DNA from: Ochotona curzoniae
Lineage: Eukaryota > Chordata > Mammalia > Lagomorpha > Ochotonidae
Assembly (NCBI RefSeq): GCF_017591425.1
Contig: NW_024465885.1
Span: 33,984,501 to 34,048,500, forward strand
Length of the DNA: 64,000 nucleotides
Reading direction: 5' to 3'
Below, piece after piece: positions 1 through 12,240 of the stretch. The number at the start of each line of letters is the position of its first letter. Position 1 is the first letter of the stretch. Made by a program: the position numbers and the translations under genes. Below the pieces are notes generated by a model, which saw only the letters and a list, made by a program, of their open reading frames with translations, did not search any database and was not told where the DNA came from.

Positions 1-330
1 GGATAGATCCCCAGGGAAAGAATTGCTGGGTCACATGCTAGGTGAATTTTCAGTTGCCTGAGTATTCTCTATGTCTGCTTCCATAGTGCATGCACCAGTC
101 TATAATCCCACCAGTAGTAGAGTGCCTTTCCCTCACATCTTCGCCAGCAGTTGTTGTTGGTATTTTTGTTTGTTTGTTTGTTTAAGCAAGTTATTCTCAC
201 TGGAATTAAGTGTAATCTTATTTTATTTGGATTTTATTTGAATTTGACTTATTGCTAAGGATCTTGAGCATTTTTCATATGTCTGTTAGCTCTTATTTGA
301 TTTTTAAGATTGCATATTATGTTTTCTGAG
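1..330 (-). mobile_element. L1 (LINE-1) 3' ORF2 fragment, antisense
   Basis: The + strand reads like the reverse complement of the end of L1 ORF2: 'ccccagggaaagaattgctgggtcacatg', then the 'ccaccagtagtagagtgcc' region, then a degraded 'gatcttgagcatttttcatatgtctg'. The same order is known from mammalian L1s. It is cut by the window edge and heavily mutated, with no open frame. Confidence 0.75.
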
Positions 331-834
331 GAAAAGTTCTTCCCTTGACTATCTACAATGAGGTATAGAAAATAGGAATGCATGTATCAAACTCTTCATG
401 TATTTAACTATTTCACACAAAATGGTGGTAAAATTATGAATCCATGACTGTTTATTTCTCTTTCTGGCATTTTAACTCTAAGATCAAATGTTCATTGTTG
501 TATGAATTAGAGCACTGATTTTCTAACCTGCAAAACCCCAAATTGAATTTAAATAAATTATTTTTCTTCAGACAAATAATTATATATTCCTTCCATAATG
601 AAAGCATATGTTTTACCGAATGGTTGAAAACTTACTGCTCTTCAAATTAATTCAAAACTTGTGTTTTAAGAAAATTTAAAGACAGATTAGATTTGAACTA
701 CAGTTGTGTTTCCTAATAATTAATTATGACTTTGGCAATTACTTTGACTATTTAATTTAATTACATATAGTCTAGTTTTTAAAAATAAAGATTATAGAAG
801 AGCAACTGTATTATCTATAAAGCTGAGAAAACAG
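331..834. other. AT-rich intronic sequence, nothing recognised
   Basis: No repeat family, exon or RNA was recognised between the L1 fragment and the first CSINE. Confidence 0.5.
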
Positions 835-1180
835 TGTGCCAGCATTGAGACATAGTGGCTAAAACCACTGTCTGCAAAAGCTGACGTTCCATGTTAGCAA
901 AGGTGCTTGTTGCAGCTGTGGCACTTCTGACTCAGCTGCCTGAGAAGGGCCTAAGACATTCTGTGGAATATCATCTAAGGGCTAGGCGTCCTGCTAATCA
1001 AATGCAGAGACCTGGAAGAGGCTCCAGGATCCTGGCTTTGGGCTGGCTCAGCCCTGGTCACTATGGCAATCAGAAGATTGAGGATGTGTCTGTTTATCTC
1101 TTCCTCTCCCTTTCTGTAACTCTGATTCACAAATATGTAATTAAATTAAAACACACACACAAACACAAAACAAAAACAAA
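835..1180 (+). repeat. CSINE (lagomorph tRNA-derived SINE), diverged
   Basis: It has the head 'catagtggctaaaaccactg', a body with 'ctggaagaggctccaggatc' and 'ggctttgggctggctcagc', a CT-rich 'tatctcttcctctccctttc' and an A-rich (CA/AAAC) tail. All of these are in CSINE order on the + strand. The 110-codon frame here is a chance frame. Confidence 0.8.
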
Positions 1181-2144
1181 AGCCAATGAAGTAGATAAAG
1201 GCGAAATCTTAGGAAGCTTATAATTACAAACATTTTAATTGTGATTGGTAACATTAATGCAAAATTGATTTTGTTTTCAGTAAACAATATGAGATACTCA
1301 ATATCTATGTTTCCCTTTTGCACTAGTACCTGTATCAATGGAATTTTCGAGAGGGTAAAACCTGTAAAAATTGAATTCTTAGTCATTTTGGTAACAATCA
1401 TTAGTGTGATATTCTTTAATGTAGAGAGTTGTAATAAGATGGCCATTTTCAACCGACCTAATCAACTACAAGTTCAGAGAGTTGTTTACCTCAATTTCCT
1501 AGAGTTATAAAGTGTCAGCTCCTCAAATATGTATTAAAATACTGATAAAGGCTTCAATCTCATGGCATAATCTTCTCAGAGCAATTCCCCTTGGTAGGTC
1601 ATTACAGCAGATAATGGAAGCATTTGTAATCTCCAGATACAATTGGCCTAAATGAAGTTAGATTCCCAATTTCCTTCATAGGGAAATATTTCATAATGTT
1701 GTCAGCATTTATTGAGCATTAAATTGGAGGGTTGACATCATACAAACGAGAGAGATACATAGAGTATCCCTCATGGCCTCAAGAATTTTTATTCTTCAGA
1801 GTGAACATTCATGAACATAGAAGTTTCTGATGTCAGGCAGCCCAATGCTAAAAGTGTTGGCAAGAAATATTTTTCATGAGGTCTCTGCAACTTATGAAAA
1901 TTATGAATAAAATAACTGTGAGGGAAGAGAATGTGCTTTGTGATCACAAAGAGGTATGTATAGTATATTTTAAAATTAAGCTTAACATGTTTTAAGATTA
2001 AAGATTGTGGTCAGTGGCAGGAACAATAAACCAAAATTTGGTTCCATGGCTCTTAGAAGAGGCAGATATTCATAAATGTATATTAGATTTTTTGACAATG
2101 AGAAAATGTTAGAGATGTTATTGGTAAAATGAAAGGCTTTCCAC

Positions 2145-2505
2145 TTTCAAAAAAACTCATTCATTTGAAAGATCAGCAAGGGAAGGAAGAGGCGGGAGGG
2201 AGAGAGGAAGGGAGACAGAGAAAAATAGAGCAAGCTTTCATTTTTTTTTTTTTTTTCCTTCACTTGCTGCCATAGCCTGATGATGGCTAGCCAGTTGAAC
2301 CCAGGATCCAGGCACTTTATTCTTTTTATCCTCATGGGCAAAAGCAGCTTAGAAACCCAGACCTACCTCTGCTGCCTTCTCAGGCTCATTAACAGGTAGT
2401 AAAATCAAGAGTGGAGCAGCCGGAATTCAAATCAACTCTGATGCAGGATGCTGGCATCAAACCTATTGTCTTTACACAGTGCACTATAATGTTTTCCCAA
2501 TCTAT
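2145..2505 (-). repeat. CSINE, old copy with internal poly-T
   Basis: It reads in the reverse CSINE order: 'attcatttgaaag', a GA-rich stretch, 'ccaggatccaggcac', 'gcagccggaattcaaatc', then the head 'gcactataatgttttccc'. A T-run sits at about 2240-2256. Confidence 0.65.
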
Positions 2506-2659
2506 TGAGTTTTAATTATTTAATGCCAATATATCATTTTAAACAAGCTAAATCTGCAAGAATAGCATTATTATATTGCCTTTTCAAATTTATCACTGCC
2601 TCATGGATTACACTGTAGCATCATTTTTCCAAAGAGACTTTTATGATTCCTTTTTGTCA

Positions 2660-3115
2660 CTCATGTGCTGGTTACTCAGTGGCGCGTTTTTTCATGGTGT
2701 TGTTGATGTTGTTGTTGTGGCTGTTCTGACTCATACCAGTTGTTGACCTTGTTTCATGGCTTCTCAATTATGGAAATGTGTAGTGATGGAGCACTGGAGT
2801 CTATCTTATACACATGCGGGGAAGTAATGGAACATACATCCCTGATTCCAGACGAAAGATGGATTCCCAAAGAAACTGTTGGACATGTGTAGACAATGGG
2901 ATGCTGGACGGTCTGACATTGTATGTACCAACAGTGTCGGGATACACTTAAATAAGAGACTGATAGAATTATGATTCCTTATGAAGGACTACACCATTGT
3001 AGTAAAATGGGGAAAACCTGTCGCCAGTGGCAGTTTGGTGGGGAATCCCAGCCTATACGAAATTGTACCATATAATTAAAAAATCCAAAATAAAAATATA
3101 TTTTAAAAAAGAATA
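2660..3115 (+). repeat. ~430-bp interspersed repeat, copy 1 (possibly an L1 3' UTR)
   Basis: It shares ordered blocks with 51870-52310: 'ggcttctca', 'gactcccaa/gattcccaa' followed by 'gaaactgttgga', 'agacaatgggatg', 'actgatagaatt/actgatggaatc', 'ggtggg..ttccca', ending in A-rich 'aaaataaaaa'. The polyadenylated end marks a + strand retroposon. It is not a CSINE. An L1 3' UTR is a plausible identity that I cannot confirm. Confidence 0.6.
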
Positions 3116-3468
3116 GCACATATTTATATATATATATTTATATTTAGCACTGTATAAAACTTAGAGACATTGATTCCAAAAGATAAATTCTTCTTCTGCT
3201 GATAGTGTGCTGTTGCCATAATCATGTTTTAAAGATTATGTCCACAAGACATTGCTAACTTAATGTACGGTATGCTAATATGTAAAATGTGCATGGTTAA
3301 ATTTAAACACCACTGTACAAAGGTCTCATGTGATTGTTAGAATCATAGAGATTAAGAAGCAATATATGAGTGCATATATCAAAATACAAGAATTTTAATT
3401 TAATATTGTATATTTTCCCTTCCAAGAAGCTATCATCACAGAAAATTTTCTTATTCTCTTCTCTCTCC

Positions 3469-3471
<3 letters not shown>

Positions 3472-3509
<38 letters not shown>
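3472..3509. repeat. (TG)19 microsatellite, left arm of an inverted pair
   Basis: This is an uninterrupted TG run of 38 bases. It pairs with the AC run at 3561-3599. Confidence 0.97.
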
Positions 3510-3511
<2 letters not shown>

Positions 3512-3557
3512 CTCTCCTGTTTACCTCTTCTTTCTTTCCAGTACCTTCTATTTTTCT

Positions 3558-3560
<3 letters not shown>

Positions 3561-3599
<39 letters not shown>
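3561..3599. repeat. (AC)19 microsatellite, right arm of an inverted pair
   Basis: This uninterrupted AC run of 39 bases lies 51 bases after the TG run, in complementary orientation. Confidence 0.97.
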
Positions 3600-3602
<3 letters not shown>

Positions 3603-3884
3603 CAACACACTGGCATTTTCACCTCCACAAAGATGCCAACATCATCTTATCTGATGTAACTTTTAGGTGATATATTTTTAGCTAAATAAATATTTTTAGT
3701 TTTCTAAAATGTCCTACTGAGGATGTGTAAAAACAACACACACTCACACACAGATGTACATATACACAGAATATTAGAAGAGATTCTGAGTAGAAAAATC
3801 AAGTAGAAAGGATTTACATGCCTGACTTCAATTATTATAAATTTATAATCATTCAACAGCATGAAAATTAAATTGTAAAAACTG

Positions 3885-4985
3885 AGAGAGAGCAGTGGAA
3901 CACAGCACCAAGCGCCGATATTAATCTGTACAAAACATCAACTGATTGTTTTCAGAGGATCCACATTATATATTGGAGAAAGAACAATCTGTTGAATAAA
4001 TAGTGCTAGCAAAAAAAATGCATATATGTAGTAAAATTAAACTAGAACCTTGCTTTCACCGTCTTCAAAAATCAACTAAAGATGCCTCCAATGCTTACTT
4101 TTAAAAATTGACAGTGTGAAATAAGCTGTTGGATCAAAATGTAGGAAAACAGTTAAGAACATGGGGGCAGATCACAAATGCTTAGATATGACCCTCAAAC
4201 GGAGAGGACAAAAGGAAAACTAAACAAAAGGGATTGTATCAGACTCAGAACCTTCTCCATAGCAAAGGAAACAATCAATAGAATGAGGAACTATTAACAG
4301 AATGGGTAAAACAAACAAACAAACAAAAACCTCTCATAGGCAAACAACAACCACTCCATGTAAGAAATAGGCAAAGGATCTTGACAGTTCTCAAAAGCAA
4401 AACTACAAATGACCAACAAATAAATGGCGATAAAATGCTCCGTATCACTAGGTTCCAGTGAAATGCAAACCAAAACCAACAAGAAAAATCACTTCACCTC
4501 TTTCAGAAAGATGATCATCCCGAAAAAGCACAAAGTGAAAACTGTAGAGGAGAATGTGGAGAAAAGCAATTCTTACACAGTATTGATTGGAATATAACGT
4601 AGTTCAGACATCATTTAAAGCAATAGGGAGATCTATGAAAATACCTGTTATTGATCCAGCAATACCATGACTGAGTTATGCTCCAAAGATATGAACACAT
4701 TTTATCAAGCAGATACCTGTAACATCATGTTTATTATAGCACAGTAAAATATGGGATTGGACCAGGTTTCCCTCTTCAGATGGATGGGTTTTAAAAATGT
4801 AGTATTTAAATACAATGGAATGCTGTTCTGCTATTAATAAGGTAGGATGCTATCATTTCAATCATAAAAGATGCATGACATCATGCTGAGAGAAATAACC
4901 CAGACACAGCGAGACAACTACCAAGTGTTCTCCCTTATATGTAGGAGCTAAGTTGAAAATAATAATAAGAAGAATTAAAGAGAAA
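3885..4985 (+). mobile_element. L1 ORF2 3' fragment, sense, decayed
   Basis: The order of motifs matches the end of mammalian L1 ORF2: 'ttttcagaggatccac' region, 'aacaaaagggattgtatcag', 'agaaataggcaaaggatc', 'ccagtgaaatgcaaacc', 'tggaatgctgttctgctat', 'ctcccttatatgtaggagc'. Frame-breaking changes are frequent and there is no long open frame, so this is a dead copy. Confidence 0.8.
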
Positions 4986-4989
4986 AAAA

Positions 4990-5290
4990 AGGACACATCA
5001 TTGTAGGGCAGAAGGCTGACCCTTAAGTGGAGATGTTGGCATTCCCATATGGGTGTGGGTTTGTGTCCCAGCTGCTCTGTTTCTACTCCAGCTCCATGGT
5101 AAAACGTCTGGGAAAGCACTAGAAGATGACCCTATTGCTTGGATGCCCAAGCCATGTAGACCTGGAAGCTCTGGGCACCTGGTTTCAGTCTACACAGCCA
5201 CAGCAGTTGCAGCTACTTGGGGGTAAAAGCGTGGATGGAAGAGGAGTCTAACACTCAGCCTCTGCTTTCTCGGGAAGCTGCCTTTCAAAT
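4990..5290 (+). repeat. CSINE, older subfamily
   Basis: 'gttggcattcccatatgggtgtgggtttgtgtcccagctgctctg' lies in the position of the SINE B-box region (quoted in part: 'cccatatgggtg', 'gtcccagctgctc'). 'acctggaagctctgg' and an A/ATT-rich end follow. It abuts the L1 fragment on its left and an ATT microsatellite on its right. Confidence 0.7.
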
Positions 5291-5311
5291 ATTATTATTA
5301 TTATTATTATA
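5289..5311. repeat. (ATT)n microsatellite
   Basis: About seven ATT units at the tail of the preceding SINE. Confidence 0.9.
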
Positions 5312-5329
5312 TTTTTAAGGAAAGAAATC

Positions 5330-6180
5330 TGTTTTTCAGTACTGTTGTTTTGTCATATGCTTTGTCATCTAGTTATCAAATCTAATTAAGAATTTGTATC
5401 AGTATAGTTTTAATGATGTGATTAATTTTAAAATTTGCTCTATATGACTAAAATATATATTTTTCATTCAATAAAGAAATTATTTGTAAATGCTTAACAT
5501 GTTTGGCCCAAATAGAGGAGTCTTTAACCATCAAATTGTATTTTCACGTAAGAGTATATCAGAATATTTACTAAAGTGTTAGGCCTAAACATTGAAATTT
5601 TCCATGTATTCTTTCCCATAAAAAAAAAAAAACAATTCTTGTACCAGCACAGAGACTTTGATGACTGATTTTAGATAAGAACAATTTGAAGTGGTATGAA
5701 ATTTATAAAACTTGAACAAGAACTCTGGGTTTGTTATTGTGGCAATTTTTCTCTCAGTAAACTCCATATCATTCACAATGAAAATGATCATTATTTGTTA
5801 GGCGTTTACAGTGGATTTCAGTAGACTATTTTCTGTCTCAATTCACTTCTGATAAATGATAGGTAAATACATCTATATCCTAATGTAGTGAGGATTGGTG
5901 GTCATTATTTATAAAGTATTTTGAATAGTCAATAAAGTCAAGTACAAAAAGAAAATCAATTCTTAATTGTCATTATATGCAGTATTATCATCATTATAAT
6001 GACATGATTTTAATTATTCCATTTAGATTTCTTATAAAAGTAAAGCAAACTGTAAAAAGGATAATAAAATATTTCGAAACTATAATATTATCTATCACAA
6101 ATTATTGCTAATACATGCAAATGCACTTTGTATTACTACATGTTTCAGATGCCTTCACTTGAAAAAATATTATTTTACTT
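5330..6180. other. AT-rich intronic sequence, nothing recognised
   Basis: No repeat family or exon was recognised. Confidence 0.5.
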
Positions 6181-6188
6181 TTATTTTA

Positions 6189-6516
6189 CTTTTAAGATTT
6201 ATTTATTTATTGCAAAGTCAGATATACAGAGAGGAGAGACAGAGAGGAAGATCTTCTGTCCGATGATTCACTCCCCAAGTGAGCGCAATGGCCAATGCTA
6301 TGCCTATCCGAAGCCAGGATCCAGGAACTTCTTCCAGGTCTCCCACACAGGTGCAGGGTCCCAATGCTCTGGGCCATCCTGGACTGCTTTCCCAGGCCAC
6401 AAGCAGGGAGCTGGATAGGAAGTGGAGCTGCTGGGATTAGAACCAGCGCCCATACGGGATCCCGGGGCATGCAAGGCGAAGACCTTAGAGGCTAGACCAC
6501 TGCGCCACACCCTGTT
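6189..6516 (-). repeat. CSINE, nearly full length
   Basis: It starts with the reversed tail 'ttaagatttatttatttatt', then 'agtcagatatacagagagg', 'aagatcttctgtccgatgat', 'ccaggccacaagcaggg', 'ggaagtggagctgctggg', and ends with the reversed head 'ccactgcgccacaccctg'. Possible target duplications are 'ttttacttttaaga' on the left and 'ttttacgtttaga' on the right. The overlapping ORFs of 60-96 codons are repeat frames. Confidence 0.92.
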
Positions 6517-7069
6517 TTACGTTTAGAATGTCACAAAATCTATTCAACCTATAAACATAGTTTAAAAGTATTTCACGCTTGGAATGAATTTCTGCTAATA
6601 TGAAAAGCATCACAGGTTCCTAATGCATTTTCTTCAGGAAAAGATCTTGTTATCAGCAATCTAAGTAATTACAACAATGATAAAAAAGTATTGCACAGCT
6701 TTTAAATAAGCTAGTCCTATTTAGTTACACGTGAAATGGGTATTAGATAGCTGTTACTTTCTGTATGTTATAAATAATGAAGTTAAACTTGTGCATGCTA
6801 ATTAGATAAACTCACTAAAATTTGGTGTAGTTTAATCTGAAACCCAAATTTATTACATCCAAATGTCTTACAATTCACATGACTGCAGACACCCGTTGCT
6901 AGAGAGTGACCTAAAGACAAAGCTGTGTGGGATGGCCTGCCCATTACATGCATGTAAAACAATTACTGTTTTGGGAAGGGTTTAGTTTAGTTTAGGATTT
7001 TGAAAAGCTGAAATCAGGCTTCTACTTTTTAAATTTCTAACACAATGAATGGATCAATTAAAAAATGCT

Positions 7070-7320
7070 GATCCCTGTGAGACAGCGTAGCAGCTTAAGT
7101 CCTTGCTTTGAATGTGCCAGGATTCCATACGGGCACTGGTTCTAATCCTGGCTGCCCCACTTCCATCCTGGCTCCTGGCTTTGGTTTGGCTCAATTCCTC
7201 CTGTTATGGCTTCTTGGGGACTGAACCAGCAGATGAAAGATCTTCCTCTTCCTGACTCTCCTCTTTGTATATTCAACTTTCCAGTAAAACTAAACAAATC
7301 TTACAAAAAAAAAAAAAATA
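7070..7320 (+). repeat. CSINE with poly-A tail
   Basis: It has the head 'gacagcgtagcagcttaagtc', then 'ggttctaatcctggctgcc' (equivalent to 'ctggttctaatcctgg') and a 13-A tail. The middle is partly deleted. Confidence 0.85.
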
Positions 7321-7425
7321 GCTGCTACTACTGAGTCCTGTGTTTACCATTTTTGACTTAGAAGGTGCCGTACTTAACTAGAATTTGTTTCCAAGTGCTT
7401 AAAACTGTCCTAATTCAAAGTGCAG

Positions 7426-7756
7426 GGCTAAGCACGATAGACTAGTGGCTAACGTCCTCGCCTGGAATGCACCGGGATCCCATATGGTCGCTGGTTCTAA
7501 TCCCGGGTAGCCCCACTTTGATCCAGCCCCCTGCTTGTGGCCTGGGAAAGCAGTCAAGGGCAGCCCAAAGCCTTGGGATCCCTGTGGGAGACCTGGAGGG
7601 AGTTCCTGGCTCCTGATTTCGGAAAGGCGCAGAACTGGCAATTGCGATCACTTGGGGAATGAATCATGGGATGGAAGATCTTCCTCTCTGTCTCTCCTCC
7701 TCTCTGTGTATCTGATTTTGTAATAAAAGTAAGTAAATCTTAAAAACAAAAAGAAA
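7426..7756 (+). repeat. CSINE, nearly full length
   Basis: It has the head 'gactagtggctaacgtcctc', 'gggatcccatatggtcgctgg', 'ccctgcttgtggcctggg', 'ggaagatcttcctctctgtc', and an 'aaatcttaaaaac' tail. Confidence 0.92.
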
Positions 7757-7919
7757 ATGCAATTTGGGCAATGATAATAGTAGAAATTAATGTTTAGTGC
7801 CTAAGCACTAATAGCTTCTTTTTTTGTGTGAACATGTCAGGATTTATTTTATGTTTTCAATGGATTATTGGATAATTGACTATGAATGCCAAAAACAGTA
7901 ACAATACACTGTGAGGTTA

Positions 7920-9550
7920 CAGTGTGTATCTAGAAGTTGGGACAGGGGAATGGGGAATAGGGGAGCAACAATGCAGAGATCGGGATACACTGTAGCTGCT
8001 TCTTTTTTTTTTATATTTAGACTATACATTTAGATTATATATTTTTGTGCTTTGTGCATTTAGTTGTCATAGCTCAGCGAGAACATAAATTTATTTTTGC
8101 ATAATGGCTTCTAATGGCATCATTTAGTTATAAATGACATTAGTTCATTTTTTTTTATATTTGAAGTATTTCATAGTGTCTATTTATCACATTGTCTTTA
8201 TTGAGTCATCAGGGGATGGACATCTGAGCTGACTCTGTGTCTTAACTATTGTGAATTCAGCTGTTACAAACACGGGAGTACAGATAACTCATACAGATTC
8301 CATTGTTGTTTGATGGCTGGACCCCATTGTAGGATTTTTTTTCAGATTTCTGACTTCTGAAGGATCTCTGTACTGTATAACTATAATGATTGTTTTTGTT
8401 TATACTCTTATGAACAATGAATTAGGGTACCTTTCCCCAAATGCTCACCAGTAATTATTTGTTTTCTGCTTTTTGTAAGATAGTCATTTTAGCTGGGAAG
8501 AGGTGAAATTTCATTGTGGTTTGTATTTGCTTTCCCCCGATGTCTGGTGACTCTGTTCTGTTTCTCATATGTGGTATAGGTCATTTGACCATTTCATAAC
8601 TGCATTGTTTGATTTGCTGTTGCTGAATTTCTTAAACATTTTGTAGCTCTTAGGTTTTAATACTCTATCATTTGTACAATTTTCAAACATTTTCTCCCTT
8701 TTTGTTGCCGACCTGTGAATTTTGCTGATGGCTTACTTTGCTATGCAGAAACTTCTAAGATTAATATAATGCCATTTATTTCTTTCTTCTTTAAACATAA
8801 AATTAATAATTAAAATTTAATTGCAAAATTAAATGATTCTAATGTCTTTCCAAGAAGACTTTGCCCACACATAAAGTATCCCTTATGTTCCTTCTGTTAA
8901 TTTGATGTTGTAAATACATAGAGTTTAGATCCTTGATCCCTTTGGAATTGATTGGCTATCAAATATAAAGCATGGATATTTTTTCATATTTCTGTACAAG
9001 TAGATCCAATTTTATCAACATCATTTCTTTTGAAGGGACTGTCCTTTCTCCCTGGATTGATTTAAGCTTGCTTGTCAAAAGCTGGCTGTCTACAGATGCG
9101 TGGGTTAATTTTTGACATTTGTGTTCTCTTCAGTTGATCTGCATTTCTATTTTTGTGTAAGTGCCAGCCTGTTTTGGTTACAACTACCCTGTAGTTTGTG
9201 TTGAAGTTTGTTATTGTGATGCCCCCAGTTTTGTTGTTGAAGATTTATTTATCCATTTGGCATCTCTTGTATTTCCACATGAATTTTAACATTTTATTCT
9301 AGATCTGAGAAGAATGTTACAGCTGTTTTGAATGAGATCTTATTGGATCAGTAAACTGGTTTCAGTAGTATAAACATTTTTTTATGAAGTTAACTCTACC
9401 GATATATGAATGTGGCTGATACATTTTTTTTTTTTGTCTTCTATTTCTCACTTTGATGTTTTGTAATCTTCATCAACAAGATTCATCACATCCTTGGTTA
9501 AATTTATTCCAAGATATTTACATTTTTTCACAGCTACTGTGAATGTGACT
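7920..9550 (-). mobile_element. L1 ORF2 3' region, antisense, decayed
   Basis: The reverse complement follows L1 ORF2 over about 1.3 kb. Landmarks on the + strand are 'cttaactattgtgaattcag', 'aggtgaaatttcattgtgg', 'ttgctatgcagaaacttct', 'cctgttttggttac', 'attgtgatgcccccag' and 'attccaagatatttac'. Many indels remove any reading frame. The 3' limit (left side) is vague. Confidence 0.8.
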
Positions 9551-9559
9551 GAATGAGTT

Positions 9560-11980
9560 TTGAGAGAAATCTGGGAATATGCACTTTATGTTTCTGCACC
9601 TCTCTTGTCAGCTGTGTGTTGGACACCATCATATCCCGTGTGCATGCATTCTCACCCTTCACCACCAGCATTTGCTATTCTCTTTGGTTAAATCAGATTT
9701 CCTTTGTTAATCACTCACTGTGCATTCACAGACCATGAGTTCGGACAAGAAACAGAGAATGACAACACAGAACATGAATTCGAACTACAAAACGTCTCAC
9801 AAGTACTAGCCTCAAAGTACATGGGCTCACTGCATCAAAGACTTCCCTCGGATCTGACCTCCCAGTTTGTGATTAGATCAAGTCTTCAGCCTTAATCTGT
9901 CGTTCTCTAGCACAGATATATCAGAGTATAAATAACTGCTTGTGCTTTTAATGATATGAATCCTGATGCACTCTTAATGACTTCTGTGAGCTATGGCAGC
10001 TAAATCTTGTTTGGATATTTATGTCAGAGTGATCACAGTTATCTGACCCTATTTTTACTTTAGGTTACTTGGGAATATGATTTTTTCCCTTTGATCATTT
10101 TTCCCTTGTTGTTGTATGTACATGAAAAATTGTTTCATCATCTAGACATAGATGTACTAGCATATAGCTCCAGTGTCCAGATATCCCATTGCTTCAGCAA
10201 GGTTAACAAAAAGATATGTGACTAGAATGTCAGTCCAGGGATCTCTATTTGGTTTCAAATTATCACAAGTTGAAACATGTGCTTCAAAGTTCTACTCACC
10301 ACTCCTCCAAAGTCATGTTTTAAGCTCAAGTCTCATTATCTCTTTGTTTCTTTATTCTTTGTTTCTCAGATTCTTTTTCTATGGGGTCCTCAGTTGTATC
10401 CCTCCATTATGTCTCTGTTTTCAAACAAAAAAGAGAGCAATAGAGAAAATCTGAAGTTAGGTGAATGGTTGATGACAGAAAGATGAATTAAGAGGCAAAT
10501 GGTAGGTGGACTGTTCAATATGAAACAGAGGGAAGTGAGTAGACTAGTAAGATATGAGTGAATAAGTGACAGATACGGTGGTTTACAATATGTCAATAAA
10601 TTATTTGATACTTGTCCAGTCAAGCAATGGGAGCTTATTTCTAATCCTTTGTGCTTTGTACTTAGTGAATCACTTCTGAAAAATAGAGTAGAACTACTTA
10701 GACAATATTCTGCATAATGACACTGAGTTTCTCCCTTCAATTGCTGCTTTTAGATTCCTGGTTTCTGGGAAAGTTAGCCATCATACCTAGAGGACGTTCA
10801 TTGAAATTTTTAGAGAGAAACATAAACACAGGCTCTGAGAGCTCCTGCCATAAACCATATGGGTGAATGTAAAGAAATGAATCTTTCTGGTGAAATCCTG
10901 AGCAAAACCATAGCAAAGCCCAAAGCCATCCATGGATTCTCAATCTGAGAAAAACAGATTTATTATACTGGGAATAAGTTGTTATGCAGGCTGACAGAAT
11001 TAGTAGTTAACTGGATGAATACTATAGAGTAGAAATATGGAAAGATAATTTTGCCTGTAGAAAGATGTGTTATACAAATGCTTATAAGTCAAATATGTAT
11101 GAAATACTAATGCTATAGCTATTGTTTTCAGTGAGCTAAATCTCACCTCAGATTTCTTTTGATAGATAATAATTAATCATAAATTAAGCCTTTTTTCAAA
11201 CTTTCATAATGATTCTACTTTTGGTATATTCACAAGAATCTTATTTTATAAAAAAATAAACTATGTAAATTTAAGGTTTTAATCTGATAAAATTTCATTA
11301 CTGTATACTGGTAATTTAAAATTTCAAAAATGAGATATTTTCTAAAGCTACTTTAATAACTTGTCATTTGATGTTTCTTATAACCCTTACCTATACTCTG
11401 GGAAATTGACCTTACATTCCTAGAGTTTTTGTTAGAGTAGCATTGAGCCTGTGTTTGTAAAGCGAATTTACACTAAGTTAGGACAAAACATTTAAGGCCC
11501 CGAAAAGAGAAATAAATGAATGATAAAGATAGAAGAAATTATTGTGTGGAATCACTTCAATGCATTCCTCAAAAAACTGAGATTCAAAATTAACTTAAAA
11601 AGTTAAAGTTATTTTTATTTTGTATCATCTAATTATACTATGGGTTTGATGAATAAAAATCTGTCTAGGTATTCATAAAATAATTGCTGTGCAAGTGAAA
11701 TACACCTCTGTATTTTGATGAGTAATTTTTACCCCTTGCAGAATTTTGTGTTGAATGAAATGAGTCACCAATATAATCATGTTGTTTATCTTAAACAGTG
11801 TTTTGTTTATATAGATCCATATTCCTACCTAATTAAAGTATTGGAAGTAGAATAGAAAAGTACAAAAATGCACATTCATTCTTATGTACACTCACTTTAA
11901 TTTTTACTGTATGCATTCTTTATTATTTTATCATACACTTTCAGAAACCATTGGATTAACTCAGAGAATGTTTTTTGCTA
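9560..11980. other. Intronic sequence, no recognised feature
   Basis: Chance ORFs up to 116 codons occur but show no domain I recognise. They include runs of ordinary intronic composition on both strands. Confidence 0.5.
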
Positions 11981-12010
11981 CTCTGTATCAATGGAAAGAA
12001 CATTTCTGTT

Positions 12011-12240
12011 TCCCTCCCCTCTTTCCTCCTTCTCTCTTTCCCTCACTCCTTGTTTCTTCCTTCCTTTCTCCCTTACTCTCTTCTTCCTTCTCTCCCTCAC
12101 TCCTTCCTTCTGCCCTTCTTCCTTCTCTTTTTCCATCCTTCCTTCCTTCCTTCCTTCCCTCCTTCTATCCATCCATTGTTCCTTTAGTTCTCCTTTCTTC
12201 CACCTTCCCCGTATCCCACCCGTGCCTCCTTGCTTCCTCC
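12011..12240. repeat. Polypyrimidine tract, degenerate (TTCC)n/(CTTC)n
   Basis: The + strand is almost purely C and T for about 230 bases, with pure (CTTC) runs near 12135-12160. This explains the overlapping Ser/Leu/Pro-rich ORFs on + and the Arg/Glu/Lys-rich ORF on -. Confidence 0.93.
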
